In this document: one piece after another, positions 14,115 to 24,123 of the stretch | How the letters are laid out: each line of letters begins with the position of its first letter | Position numbering within the stretch: position 1 is the first letter of the stretch | From: Bradyrhizobium icense | Lineage (GTDB): Bacteria; Pseudomonadota; Alphaproteobacteria; Rhizobiales; Xanthobacteraceae | DNA length: 64,000 bases | Direction: 5' to 3' | Assembly (NCBI RefSeq): GCF_001693385.1 | Contig: NZ_CP016428.1 | Coordinates: 3,286,001-3,350,000 of the forward strand | Program-made: the position numbers and the translations under genes | Notes under the pieces: model-generated | What the model was told of the DNA's origin: nothing | The model's input: the letters and a program-made list of their open reading frames with translations, nothing else | The model's database searches: none

Positions 14115-14119
14115 TTTAC

Positions 14120-14779
14120 TCAGACGGCGACAAGCTCCGCAGGGTTACCCGCGCGCTTCGTCTTCTTCACCCTCGAAGGCCCGAACAGATTGCCGGCGGC
14201 AAGACCTGCGGTGTCGGCGACGCCGGGATCGCGCGAAACCATGGCGGCGACGATGGCGCCATCGATCAGAAGCGCGAGCTGATGGGCCAGCACCTGCGGC
14301 TCAGACGCGCCCATCTCGGCGGCGAGCTTTTCGATGTGCGCCAGCACCACTTTCTTGTGGCGCAGCGCGATGTTGCGGAACTGCTTGGCGTCCTTGTCGT
14401 GCTCGGCGACCGCATTGATGAAGGGGCAGCCATAGAAGCGCTCCTCGCCGAACCAGCGCTTCAGCGCCGGAAAAATCCGCGTCAGCTTCGCCTGCGCGTC
14501 GCCGCCGCCATCCTCCATCGCGCCGATGAACCATTCGCGCCAGGCCTTGCCTTCGCTTTCCAGCACGGCGTTGACGAGGTTGGTCTTCGATCCGAACAAT
14601 TTGTAGAGCGTGGTCTTCGCCGTTCCGGCTTCGTCGATGATGGCATCGATCCCGGTGGCGTTGATGCCGTTCTTGCAGAACAGGTGCGTCGCCGCGCTGA
14701 GCAGGCGACCGCGCGCGGATTCCTCGTCGCCTGCAGCCGACGCCGCGACAGCTTTCTTCCTGGAAACTGATTTGCCCAT
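14120..14779 (-). CDS. TetR-family transcriptional regulator
   Basis: A 219-residue regulator. Residues 22-70 form the TetR helix-turn-helix domain (LLSAATHLFCKNGINATGID then TTLYKLFGSKTNLV). The C-terminal ligand domain contains RFYGCPFINAVAEH, a pattern found in the TetR_C subgroup regulating redox or reductase genes. It is convergent with the DUF2182 gene (5 bp apart) and divergent from the OsmC cluster, with 228 bp between the starts, so it may regulate that cluster. No clear operator repeat other than TCGCTAAGCGA near 14909 was seen. Confidence 0.86.
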   Translation of the reverse strand: MGKSVSRKKAVAASAAGDEESARGRLLSAATHLFCKNGINATGIDAIIDEAGTAKTTLYKLFGSKTNLVNAVLESEGKAWREWFIGAMEDGGGDAQAKLTRIFPALKRWFGEERFYGCPFINAVAEHDKDAKQFRNIALRHKKVVLAHIEKLAAEMGASEPQVLAHQLALLIDGAIVAAMVSRDPGVADTAGLAAGNLFGPSRVKKTKRAGNPAELVAV

Positions 14780-14950
14780 GCGCCGCAGTTAATCGGAGCG
14801 CGGCGCAATCATCAAGCCGCATCTTTGCGCCGAAAATAATCGCACGCACGCGGGCAATTGCTTCGCGCCTGTGCAGCGCGGCGCTGACCAGTTTCCGGGC
14901 AGGCATCGCTAAGCGACGAGAGACGTTCGGCTTTTGATTTCGACCTGATC

Positions 14951-14965
14951 TGGCACGCTTCATGC
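14951..14965 (+). promoter_or_regulatory. Sigma54 (-24/-12) promoter for the OsmC cluster
   Basis: TGGCACGCTTCATGC matches the RpoN consensus TGGCACG-N4-TTGC with one mismatch; the GG (14952-14953) and GC (14964-14965) are at the required spacing. The -12 element is 43 bp before the OsmC start. A short TCGCT-A-AGCGA palindrome about 35-45 bp upstream is a weak candidate activator site. Confidence 0.72.
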
Positions 14966-15007
14966 AGGAAACAGAACGTTCGGTATCCTACCCTAGGGAG
15001 AGAAAAG

Positions 15008-15550
15008 ATGACTGCGGTCGCTCAGAAAACGGTGCTCACGGGCTGCCTGGCCCCGATCGACAAAAATGGGCTCGAACAGCTCATCGCCAACGGCAAGGCC
15101 AATCCGAAGGTCATCAAGACCTTGAAGTGCAAGACGGTGGCGGAGGGCAAGTTCCGTCACGCCAACTACATCCGCAACCTCGCGCCCTACATCGTCGACG
15201 AGCCGCCGGGCCTTTTGGGCGACGACACCGCACCCAATCCTTCGGAAGCCTCGCTCGCCGCGCTCGGCTCCTGCCTTGCGGTCGGTCTGCACGCCAATGC
15301 CGTGCACCGCGGCTGGATCGTCAACAAGCTCGAGCTCGAGCTGGAAGGCGACCTCAACATCACCGCGGTGTGGGGCACCGGCGACGTCAGCGAGAAGCCG
15401 GTCGGCTTCACAGATGTCCGCGTCAAGGTCGACATGGAATGCGAGGGCATTCCGAAGAGCGAGATCGATGCGCTGGTCGCCCACGTCAAGAAATGGTCGC
15501 CGGTCGCCAACACGTTTACGCGCCCGGTCAATCTCGACGTCAGCGCATAA
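15008..15550 (+). CDS. OsmC-family protein
   Basis: A 180-residue OsmC/Ohr-fold protein. C89 in AALGSCLAVGLHANA and C145 in VDMECEGIP are placed like the two reactive cysteines of OsmC/Ohr thiol peroxidases. The protein is longer at the N-terminus than OsmC, with FRHANYIRNLAPYIVDEPPG before the core. Such proteins detoxify organic peroxides, but operon context matters: this one heads a cluster with a rhodanese and an ACAD-like enzyme, suggesting sulfur or persulfide chemistry (inference). The start has GGGAGAG upstream and the gene sits 43 bp from a sigma54 site. Confidence 0.88.
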   Translation: MTAVAQKTVLTGCLAPIDKNGLEQLIANGKANPKVIKTLKCKTVAEGKFRHANYIRNLAPYIVDEPPGLLGDDTAPNPSEASLAALGSCLAVGLHANAVHRGWIVNKLELELEGDLNITAVWGTGDVSEKPVGFTDVRVKVDMECEGIPKSEIDALVAHVKKWSPVANTFTRPVNLDVSA

Positions 15551-15585
15551 GCAGTCGCAACAAGGTTTGGGGTGCGGAGGGTCTC

Positions 15586-16710
15586 ATGGGTTCATTGGCG
15601 GTATCGCGGCTCGCAGTTGACGACGATCTCCCGGCGGCATCGACCGTGGATCAAGTCGCGGCGATTGCGCGGAGTGAACTCGCACCCCAGGCCATCGCGA
15701 TCGATGAAGGCACGGTGTACCCGGATGCGTTGCTGCGGCGTCTTGGCGGCGCCGGCGCATGGGGCAGTCATCAGCCTCTCAATGGCGCAGCCGATCTGCG
15801 CTGCGCCATTCAATCGATCGCGGCACTTGGAGAGGTCTGCGGCGCTACCGCCTTTATGGCGTGGTGCCAGAACACGCTGGTCTGGTACGCCGCGAATTCA
15901 GACAATCCAGGGCTCGTCGCCAAGTTCGCCGGCAAGTTTGCAAGCGGCGAGATTCTTGGCGGCACCGGGCTGTCCAACCCGATGAAGAGTTTCTTCGGCA
16001 TCGAGCGGCTGAAACTAAGGGGACGCAAGGTCGAGGGCGGCTACATCGTCAAGGGCGCGCTGCCCTGGGTGTCGAATCTCGGTCCCGATCATTTCTTCGG
16101 CACCATCTTCGAGCGCGAGGACGAGGGTGGCGGCATCGTCATGTTCCTCGCCGACTGTTCGAATCCCGCGATCACCCTGCAACCCTGCAAGCCGTTCCTC
16201 GCGATGGATGGCACCGGCACCTATGCCGTGCAGTTCCGCGATGTCTTCGTGCCGGATGAGCTGATCCTGGCCGAACCGGCGGGGCCGTTCGTGAAGAATA
16301 TCCGGGCTGGCTTCATCCTGCTGCAGGCCGGCATGGCACTCGGTCTGATCAAGGATTGCATCCAGATCATGGATGAGGTCGGACCGCCGCTCGGCCACGT
16401 CAACCGCTATCTGCCGCAGCAGCCGGTTCAGTTCCGCGAACTCCATGCCGAGTTCGAGAAGGAGACCATGGCGCTGGCGTGCGATCCCTATAATTCCGAC
16501 GACGGCTACTGGCGCCGTGTGATCGCGCTTCGGCTGCGTGCCGGCGACGCCAGCGTCGCGGCCGCGCATGCGGCGATGCTCCATTGCGGCGCGCGCGGCT
16601 ATCTGAAGAGCCACCGCGCTCAGCGGCGGCTGCGCGAGGCCTATTTCGTCGCCATCGTCACCCCCGCCACCAAGCAGCTTCGCAAGATGCTGGCCGGCGA
16701 CGAGCACTAA
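15586..16710 (+). CDS. Acyl-CoA dehydrogenase-like flavoprotein
   Basis: A 374-residue member of the acyl-CoA dehydrogenase superfamily. The N-terminal helical domain (about 15-110), the central beta domain with GGTGLSNPMKSFFGIERLKL and the C-terminal helical bundle are all present. The usual catalytic Glu and the typical C-terminal signature of fatty-acid enzymes are not evident, and it is not next to CoA-ligase or thiolase genes. ACAD-like monooxygenases of the DszC/SfnB type act on organosulfur compounds, which would fit its place between OsmC and a rhodanese, but this is inference. GGAGG precedes the ATG at 15586; the gap to OsmC is 35 bp. Confidence 0.82.
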   Translation: MGSLAVSRLAVDDDLPAASTVDQVAAIARSELAPQAIAIDEGTVYPDALLRRLGGAGAWGSHQPLNGAADLRCAIQSIAALGEVCGATAFMAWCQNTLVWYAANSDNPGLVAKFAGKFASGEILGGTGLSNPMKSFFGIERLKLRGRKVEGGYIVKGALPWVSNLGPDHFFGTIFEREDEGGGIVMFLADCSNPAITLQPCKPFLAMDGTGTYAVQFRDVFVPDELILAEPAGPFVKNIRAGFILLQAGMALGLIKDCIQIMDEVGPPLGHVNRYLPQQPVQFRELHAEFEKETMALACDPYNSDDGYWRRVIALRLRAGDASVAAAHAAMLHCGARGYLKSHRAQRRLREAYFVAIVTPATKQLRKMLAGDEH

Positions 16711-16762
16711 AGGGATTTCCGACCGACCCGAACCAGCAACCACGAAACAGGAGAGGCCTGCC

Positions 16763-17641
16763 ATGACGGACGTTCTGATTACTGCCGGCGAACTCGCGGA
16801 ATTCCTCAAGCAAGAGCCGTGTGTCGTCATCGACACCCGCAATCCCGAGGCTTACGGCGCGGGGCATCTCCCGAACGCCGTCAACGTCCATGAAATCTTC
16901 ACTTATCTCGCGACCTCGACGCCGGAGGGCATTCACGAACTGAAGACGAAATTCGCCGACGCGTTCGGCGCCGCCGGGCTTTCGGGCAAGGAAACGGCGG
17001 TCATCTACGAACAGTCGATGAATTCCGGCTTCGGCCAATCTTGCCGCGGCTACTATCTGCTCACCATGCTCGGCTATCCCAAGGTCAAGGTGCTGCATGG
17101 CGGTTACGATGCCTGGGCGGCAGCGGGGCTGCCGGTGGCCACGGACGTGCCGTCGCCGGTGAAGGCGTCGTTCGCGGTTCTGCCCGAAGCCGGCGATATC
17201 CTGATCGATGCGAAGACCATGCTCGCCGCCGTCGGCAAGCCCGGCGTCGCCTTGCTCGACGTGCGCGACATCGACGAGTGGATCGGCGAAAGCTCTTCAC
17301 CGTATGGCAAGGATTTCTGTCCGCGCAAGGGACGCATCCCCGGCGCCGTCTGGCTCGAGTGGTACCGCATGATGAAGCCGACCGCGGAAGGGCCGCGCTT
17401 CAAGTCCAAGAACGAGATTTTGGCGGAATGCGCCACCGTCGGTATCACGGAGAATACGCCGGTCTATCTCTATTGCTTCAAGGGGGCGCGCGCCTCGAAC
17501 ACGTTCCTCGCATTGAAGAATGCCGGCGTGAAGGACGTGCGGATGTATTTCGGCTCCTGGAACGAATGGTCACGCGATCCGTCGCTGCCGATCGAGGAGG
17601 GGCTGCCGATGGAGGCCAAGCTTACGACCAAGGCGGCGTAG
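16763..17641 (+). CDS. Two-domain rhodanese sulfurtransferase
   Basis: A 292-residue tandem rhodanese of the thiosulfate/3-mercaptopyruvate sulfurtransferase type. The N-terminal domain (1-125) has VIDTRNPEAYGAGHLPNAV but no loop cysteine in the usual place. The C-terminal domain (about 145-275) has LLDVRDIDEWIG and the active-site loop YCFKGARAS with C238 as the persulfide-forming residue. Typical enzymes move sulfane sulfur from thiosulfate to cyanide or another thiophile, giving thiocyanate. The loop CFKGAR differs from the CRKGVT of bovine rhodanese and CG[S/T]GVT of mercaptopyruvate enzymes, so the donor is uncertain. An AGGAGAGG ribosome site precedes the start. Confidence 0.9.
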   Translation: MTDVLITAGELAEFLKQEPCVVIDTRNPEAYGAGHLPNAVNVHEIFTYLATSTPEGIHELKTKFADAFGAAGLSGKETAVIYEQSMNSGFGQSCRGYYLLTMLGYPKVKVLHGGYDAWAAAGLPVATDVPSPVKASFAVLPEAGDILIDAKTMLAAVGKPGVALLDVRDIDEWIGESSSPYGKDFCPRKGRIPGAVWLEWYRMMKPTAEGPRFKSKNEILAECATVGITENTPVYLYCFKGARASNTFLALKNAGVKDVRMYFGSWNEWSRDPSLPIEEGLPMEAKLTTKAA

Positions 17642-17749
17642 AGCCGTTTGTTGCCAACGGCCCGGCTGGCAACGGCCGGGCCGTGAACGGGTGGACCGGA
17701 TCACGGCAGGAGAATGGCTGCCGCTGTGGCGATACGACAGGGGCGCAAC

Positions 17750-19132
17750 ATGACATTCGATGATCCTTTCGATTCCGACCGCAAGCTCTCGCGCACAGGC
17801 TGCGTGTGCGGCCAGCATGGCTCCGCGGCCGAGCACAACCAGGCGACACTAGCGTTGCGCTGCGAGCCGGTTCGCAGCGAGGAGCAGCGGTATGAGGGCG
17901 TCGTCGCCTCCGCCGTGGTGCGGGCGATGTTTCCAAAGGATGCCGCGCGCCGCGCCTTCCTGAAATCGGTGGGGGCTTCGACCGCACTCGCCGCGATATC
18001 GCAGTTCTTCCCGCTGCAGACGGCGACCGAGGCTTTTGCCTCAGCCGGCGCGCCGGAGAAGAAGGACCTCAAGGTCGGCTTCATTCCGATTACCTGCGCG
18101 ACGCCAATCATCATGGCGGCGCCGCTGGGTTTCTACTCCAGGCATGGCCTCAACGTCGAGGTCGTGAAGACAGCGGGCTGGGCGGTCGTTCGCGACAAGA
18201 CCATCAACAAGGAATACGACGCTGCCCACATGCTGGCGCCGATGCCGCTCGCGATTTCGCTGGGTCTCGGCTCGAATGCGATACCGTTTGCGGTGCCGGC
18301 GATCGAGAACATCAACGGGCAGGGCATTACGCTGGCCCTGAAGCACAAGGACAAGCGGGATCCGAAGGACTGGAAGGGCATGAAGTTCGCGATTCCGTTC
18401 GACTATTCCATGCACAATTATCTCTTGCGCTATTATCTCGCCGAGCACGGCCTCGATCCCGATACCGATGTGCAACTCCGTTCGGTGCCCCCGCCGGAGA
18501 TGGTCGCCAATCTCCGCGCCGACAACATCGACGGCTTCCTCGCGCCCGACAACATCTGCCAGCGGGCGATCTACGACGGTGTCGGCTTCCTGCACATCCT
18601 GTCGAAGGAAATCTGGGACGGCCATCCCTGCTGCAGCCTCGCGGTGAGCCGGGAATTCATCACCCAGTCGCCGAACAGCTTCGCGGCGCTGACGCGCGCG
18701 ATCGTCGATGCCACGGCCTATGCCTCGAAGGCCGAGAACCGCAAGCAGATTGCCGAGGCTATCGCGCCGGCGAACTACATCAACGCGCCGGTGACCGTGC
18801 TCGAGCAGGTGCTGACTGGCACCTATGCGGATGGACTGGGAGGTGTGAAGACTGACGCGAAGCGCGTCGATTTCGATCCGTTCCCCTGGCAATCCTTCGC
18901 GGTCTGGATGCTGACCCAAATGAAGCGCTGGGGACAGATCAAGGGCGATGTAGATTACATGCAGGTCGCCGAGCAGGTTTATCTCGCAACCGGAACGCAC
19001 AAGGTGATGGCCGAGATGGGACTGACGCCGCCTGCGACGTCGTACAAATCCTTCTCGGTGATGGGCAAGACGTTCGACCCGGCGAAGCCCGAGGATTATC
19101 TCGCGAGCTTCAGGATTCGAAAGTCGTCCTGA
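17750..19132 (+). CDS. CmpA/NrtA-family ABC transporter binding protein, Tat-exported (paralog 1)
   Basis: A 460-residue substrate-binding protein of the nitrate/bicarbonate/cyanate (CmpA/NrtA) family. The first 60 residues form a cytoplasmic extension with C18-x-C20-GQH23, followed by a twin-arginine signal (ARRAFLKSVG, R67-R68) and a hydrophobic stretch. The binding domain starts near KKDLKVGFIPITCATP. It has the same length as, and visibly high identity to, the protein at 22575-23957, but no permease or ATPase gene follows, so it may share the downstream transporter. I chose 17750 because it aligns with the start of the paralog; an ATG at 17714 is possible. Confidence 0.9.
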   Translation: MTFDDPFDSDRKLSRTGCVCGQHGSAAEHNQATLALRCEPVRSEEQRYEGVVASAVVRAMFPKDAARRAFLKSVGASTALAAISQFFPLQTATEAFASAGAPEKKDLKVGFIPITCATPIIMAAPLGFYSRHGLNVEVVKTAGWAVVRDKTINKEYDAAHMLAPMPLAISLGLGSNAIPFAVPAIENINGQGITLALKHKDKRDPKDWKGMKFAIPFDYSMHNYLLRYYLAEHGLDPDTDVQLRSVPPPEMVANLRADNIDGFLAPDNICQRAIYDGVGFLHILSKEIWDGHPCCSLAVSREFITQSPNSFAALTRAIVDATAYASKAENRKQIAEAIAPANYINAPVTVLEQVLTGTYADGLGGVKTDAKRVDFDPFPWQSFAVWMLTQMKRWGQIKGDVDYMQVAEQVYLATGTHKVMAEMGLTPPATSYKSFSVMGKTFDPAKPEDYLASFRIRKSS

Positions 19133-19294
19133 TATCGCGCAGCGAATGCGCCCTGATGCTTCCGCCCGTTCGCGGAGGAACCGGCGCGCCGGGCCGAGGA
19201 GATATGCTGCGCGAGTTGATCCAACCCGAACAGCCCCTCTGGCGCTTCAGATGTCCCGAGCGTATAATTCGACGACATGTTGGTGGTCGCTCGG

Positions 19295-19906
19295 ATGTCC
19301 GGTTCCTCACGTAGATTAGCTTTCGCCATAGCATTGGTCGTGGTTTGTTTCGGCGGGCGAACGGCCCATGCCCAAGCGAGCCCCGTAAATTACTGGATCC
19401 CAGGCTGGCCTATGGGGTTCAGCGGGGAAGCGGGCGAGAGCCCGAGCGCTTACGGCAATTTTCCGAGCTTCGATTTCCGCGACGTCGGAAACGGCTCTTC
19501 CTATGCGCGCTACAATTTTTCGAACGGCTTTTTTGTCGGTAGCCAGCGCAGCAACATGGGTTTCAGCGGTCTGAGCCAGAGCGCGTTCGGCAGTTTCGGC
19601 TCGATCTATAGCGAAGGCGTGCAGTTCGGCTATAGCCTCAAGAACAGCGGATTGCCCATCACCTTCTATGCCGGTTTCGACACGCTGAAATACAATACCG
19701 GCATCGGCGGCCCGTTCGCGCCGTTCGATTCCAAATCCGGCACGCTGCCGATCTCCAGCGTGAATGCCGGCGTCGAATTCCAGGCGACGTCGAATCTCAG
19801 CCTCTCTCTGGGCGTCGGCTACGTCCAGCAGTCGGGCCGGATCGACAGCGAATTCAATTCGCTACCCGGCGCCTCGCCGTTCGCCATCGGCGGCCGCCGC
19901 TATTAG
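19295..19906 (+). CDS. Putative outer-membrane beta-barrel protein
   Basis: A roughly 203-residue exported protein with signal peptide (SSRRLAFAIALVVVCFGG, cleavage near AHAQA). The mature part is rich in Gly, Ser and aromatics with alternating hydrophobic strands such as VQFGYSLKNSGLPITFYAGF and VNAGVEFQATSNLSLSLGVG, as in small porin-like barrels. It matches common Bradyrhizobium outer membrane proteins only generally. An ATG at 19277 would add six residues; I prefer 19295 because it leaves a normal signal peptide. It follows the binding-protein gene by 162 bp and may serve as an outer-membrane entry port for the same substrate (inference). Confidence 0.7.
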   Translation: MSGSSRRLAFAIALVVVCFGGRTAHAQASPVNYWIPGWPMGFSGEAGESPSAYGNFPSFDFRDVGNGSSYARYNFSNGFFVGSQRSNMGFSGLSQSAFGSFGSIYSEGVQFGYSLKNSGLPITFYAGFDTLKYNTGIGGPFAPFDSKSGTLPISSVNAGVEFQATSNLSLSLGVGYVQQSGRIDSEFNSLPGASPFAIGGRRY

Positions 19907-20096
19907 GGCATGTACTCGCAATTAAGTCAGGTCCGCTTTACTCTCGGAAGGCGACTAGCAAGCCAACATTGATGCATGTCGCCTTTTTGGGGCCACATTC
20001 AGACATCCGCAGGGTCGGGGGCTTCCTCCTGATGCCTTTAGGTTGGAACAGACTTGGCTTAAGCCGGTTTCCTTTGCTGAATTGGAGAATGCACAG

Positions 20097-20351
20097 ATGA
20101 AGCCCTTCTTGATGGCGTTCGCCACTGCACTTGTAAGCAGCACTTTCGCGCTTGCTGACACCCCAGTGACACCGGCAGAGGCCGAGAAGATCAAGGCTGC
20201 CTTGGAAGTCTTTGGCTGCACGGGCGGCAAGATGGAAAAGGAGACCGAGGGCAGCGGCTACTTTGAAGTCGATGACGCCAAATGCAAGGACGGGCAGTAC
20301 GACATCAAGCTCGACAAGGACTTCAAGGTACTCGCGATGACTCGCGACTGA
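20097..20351 (+). CDS. Small exported PepSY-like protein
   Basis: An 84-residue protein with a signal peptide (MKPFLMAFATALVSSTFALA) and a single PepSY-like unit: AEKIKAALEVFGCTGGKMEK followed by GSGYFEVDDAKCKDGQYDIK and a terminal LDKDFKVLAMTRD. Two cysteines could form a periplasmic disulfide. PepSY domains are thought to inhibit or sense in the periplasm. GGAG lies before the ATG at 20097. It stands alone, convergent with the regulator gene that follows. Confidence 0.78.
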   Translation: MKPFLMAFATALVSSTFALADTPVTPAEAEKIKAALEVFGCTGGKMEKETEGSGYFEVDDAKCKDGQYDIKLDKDFKVLAMTRD

Positions 20352-20484
20352 GCATGCTCAAGGACTGTTTTGCAGTGGGCCGTCCAGCGATGTCCGAGAT
20401 GGGTCACCCACGCTGCCGATCGCGGCAAGCCCGGTGATCTCCGCATCGGCGTGGGAAGCCGACGTTTATGAGTGCACGCCCTGA

Positions 20485-22407
<1,923 letters not shown>

Positions 22408-22438
22408 CCGGTCGATACTCCGAAAATTCGTAATTGAA

Positions 22439-22471
22439 CTACGACATTTCGTGTATCACGAATTCTCGTAG
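22439..22471. promoter_or_regulatory. 33-bp dyad, likely binding site of the sigma54 activator
   Basis: An inverted repeat with arms CTACGACATTTCGTG and CACGAATTCTCGTAG around TAT; 13 of 15 arm positions are complementary. It lies 32 bp upstream of the activator gene and 55 bp upstream of the -24 element of the operon, so it is placed both for activation and for autoregulation. Fis-type HTH activators bind dyads of this kind; the assignment is inference. Confidence 0.65.
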
Positions 22472-22526
22472 CCTCCAACTTCAGCAAAATCCCTGTGATG
22501 TCAGAGCCATTGCCGCAGAACGGGGC

Positions 22527-22542
22527 TGGCATGTGCCTTGCT
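22527..22542 (+). promoter_or_regulatory. Sigma54 (-24/-12) promoter of the cyanate operon
   Basis: TGGCATGTGCCTTGCT matches the RpoN consensus (TGGCAYG-N4-TTGCW) at every key position. The -12 GC is 34 bp from the ATG of the binding-protein gene, and a divergent sigma54 activator gene is adjacent, supporting function. Confidence 0.85.
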
Positions 22543-22574
22543 TAATTAGGGGGCAACGTCGCGCAGGAGGTCTG

Positions 22575-23957
22575 ATGTCTACCTTCGACAATCCATTCGA
22601 TCCCAACCGCCGCCTTCATGCCGGTGGCTGTAGCTGTGGCCAGCATGTCAGCGAAGCCGAGCACCAGGCCGCCCAACTGCAGGCCCAGTCCGCCATCGAG
22701 AGCGAGCAGAAGCGCTACGAGGGCGTCGTCGCCTCCGCCGTAATGCGGGCGATGTTTCCGCAGGACGTCGCCCGGCGCGCGTTTTTGAAGTCGGTGGGCG
22801 CGGCAACCGCCGCGGCAGCGCTGTCGCAATTCTTCCCGCTCAAGACCGCGACCGAAGCGTTCGCGGCAGGCGGGCCGCTGGAAAAGAAGGATCTCAAGGT
22901 CGGCTTCATTCCGATCACCTGCGCCACGCCGATCATCATGGCGGCGCCGATGGGTTTCTATGCCAAGAACGGCCTGAACGTCGAAGTCATCAAGACCGCC
23001 GGCTGGGCCGTCATCCGCGACAAGACCATCAACAAGGAATACGACGCCGCCCACATGCTGTCGCCGATGCCGCTCGCCATCACCATGGGCGCCGGCTCCA
23101 ATCCGATTCCCTACACCATGCCGGCGGTCGAGAACATCAACGGCCAGGCCATCACTCTGTCGATCAAGCACAAGAACAGGCGCGATCCGAAGAGCTGGAA
23201 GGGGTTCAAGTTCGCCGTGCCCTTCGACTACTCGATGCATAATTACCTGCTGCGCTATTATCTCGCCGAGCATGGCCTCGACCCCGACATCGACGTGCAG
23301 ATCCGCGCGGTGCCGCCGCCGGAGATGGTCGCTAACCTCCGTGCCGACAACATCGACGGCTATCTCGGTCCCGATCCGATGAACCAGCGCGCCGTCTTCG
23401 ACGGCGTCGGCTTCATTCACATCCTCACCAAGGACATCTGGGAAGGGCACCCGTGCTGCGCCTTCGCCGCGTCGAAGGAATTCGTCACCTCGATGCCGAA
23501 TACCTATGGCGCGCTGCTCAAATCGATCATCGAGGCCACCGCCTACGCGCACAAGGCGGAGAACCGCAAGGAGATTGCCGCGGCGATCGCGCCGGCGAAT
23601 TATCTCAATCAGCCGCCGATCGTGCTGGAGCAGATTTTGACCGGCACGTTCGCGGACGGGCTGGGCAACATCGTGCAGCAGCCGAACCGCGTCGATTTCG
23701 ATCCGTTCCCGTGGCAATCCTTTGCGATCTGGATCATGACCCAGATGAAGCGCTGGGGTCAGATCAAGGGCGATGTCGATTATGCCGGCATTGCTTCGCA
23801 GGTCTATCTCGCGACCGACGCCATCAGGCTGATGAAGGAAGCCGGTCTGACGCCGCCCGCGGCGACGACCAAGAGCTTTTCGGTGATGGGCAAGACGTTC
23901 GATCCCGCCAAGCCGGAAGACTATCTCGCCAGCTTCAAGATCAGGAAGGCGTCGTGA
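22575..23957 (+). CDS. CmpA/NrtA-family ABC transporter binding protein, Tat-exported (paralog 2, cyanate operon)
   Basis: A 460-residue binding protein, the close paralog of the one at 17750. An N-terminal extension with C19-x-C21-GQH24 and AEH precedes the twin-arginine signal (ARRAFLKSVG, R67-R68). The binding domain shows GFIPITCATPIIMAAPMGFY and GWAVIRDKTINKEYDAAHML, typical of nitrate/cyanate binders. The start is set by GGAGG eight bases upstream of MSTFDNPFDPNRR. With permease, ATPase and cyanase downstream, cyanate is the most likely ligand, although nitrate or another small anion cannot be excluded. Confidence 0.93.
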   Translation: MSTFDNPFDPNRRLHAGGCSCGQHVSEAEHQAAQLQAQSAIESEQKRYEGVVASAVMRAMFPQDVARRAFLKSVGAATAAAALSQFFPLKTATEAFAAGGPLEKKDLKVGFIPITCATPIIMAAPMGFYAKNGLNVEVIKTAGWAVIRDKTINKEYDAAHMLSPMPLAITMGAGSNPIPYTMPAVENINGQAITLSIKHKNRRDPKSWKGFKFAVPFDYSMHNYLLRYYLAEHGLDPDIDVQIRAVPPPEMVANLRADNIDGYLGPDPMNQRAVFDGVGFIHILTKDIWEGHPCCAFAASKEFVTSMPNTYGALLKSIIEATAYAHKAENRKEIAAAIAPANYLNQPPIVLEQILTGTFADGLGNIVQQPNRVDFDPFPWQSFAIWIMTQMKRWGQIKGDVDYAGIASQVYLATDAIRLMKEAGLTPPAATTKSFSVMGKTFDPAKPEDYLASFKIRKAS

Positions 23958-23971
23958 TGAGCGATGCTCTC

Positions 23972-24110
23972 GTGTCCCGGACGCAATGCAGCGCGCAGCA
24001 CGACGTGCGTGGCGGTGCATTGCTGAGCCGGGACCGCCGCGAGTTGGGTGGGTCCCGGTTCTGCGGCGCACCACTGCGCTGCGCCTCGTGCTGCGCCGCG
24101 CCCGGGACAC
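23972..24110. repeat. Dispersed repeat, GTGTCCCGGACGC family, copy 2, inside the cyanate operon
   Basis: Begins GTGTCCCGGACGC and ends GCGCCCGGGACAC, with an inner GGGTGGGTCCCGGTTCTGCG shared with copy 1 at 10833-10947 (opposite orientation). It fills almost the whole gap between the binding-protein stop and the permease start. Its last base abuts GGAGG, the ribosome site of the permease. Confidence 0.72.
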
Positions 24111-24123
24111 GGAGGACTCGGCC

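Noticed and set aside
14962..15585. Upstream extension of the ACAD-like frame back to 14962
   Set aside because: It overlaps the OsmC gene out of frame and the sigma54 promoter; GGAGG at 15577 marks the real start at 15586.
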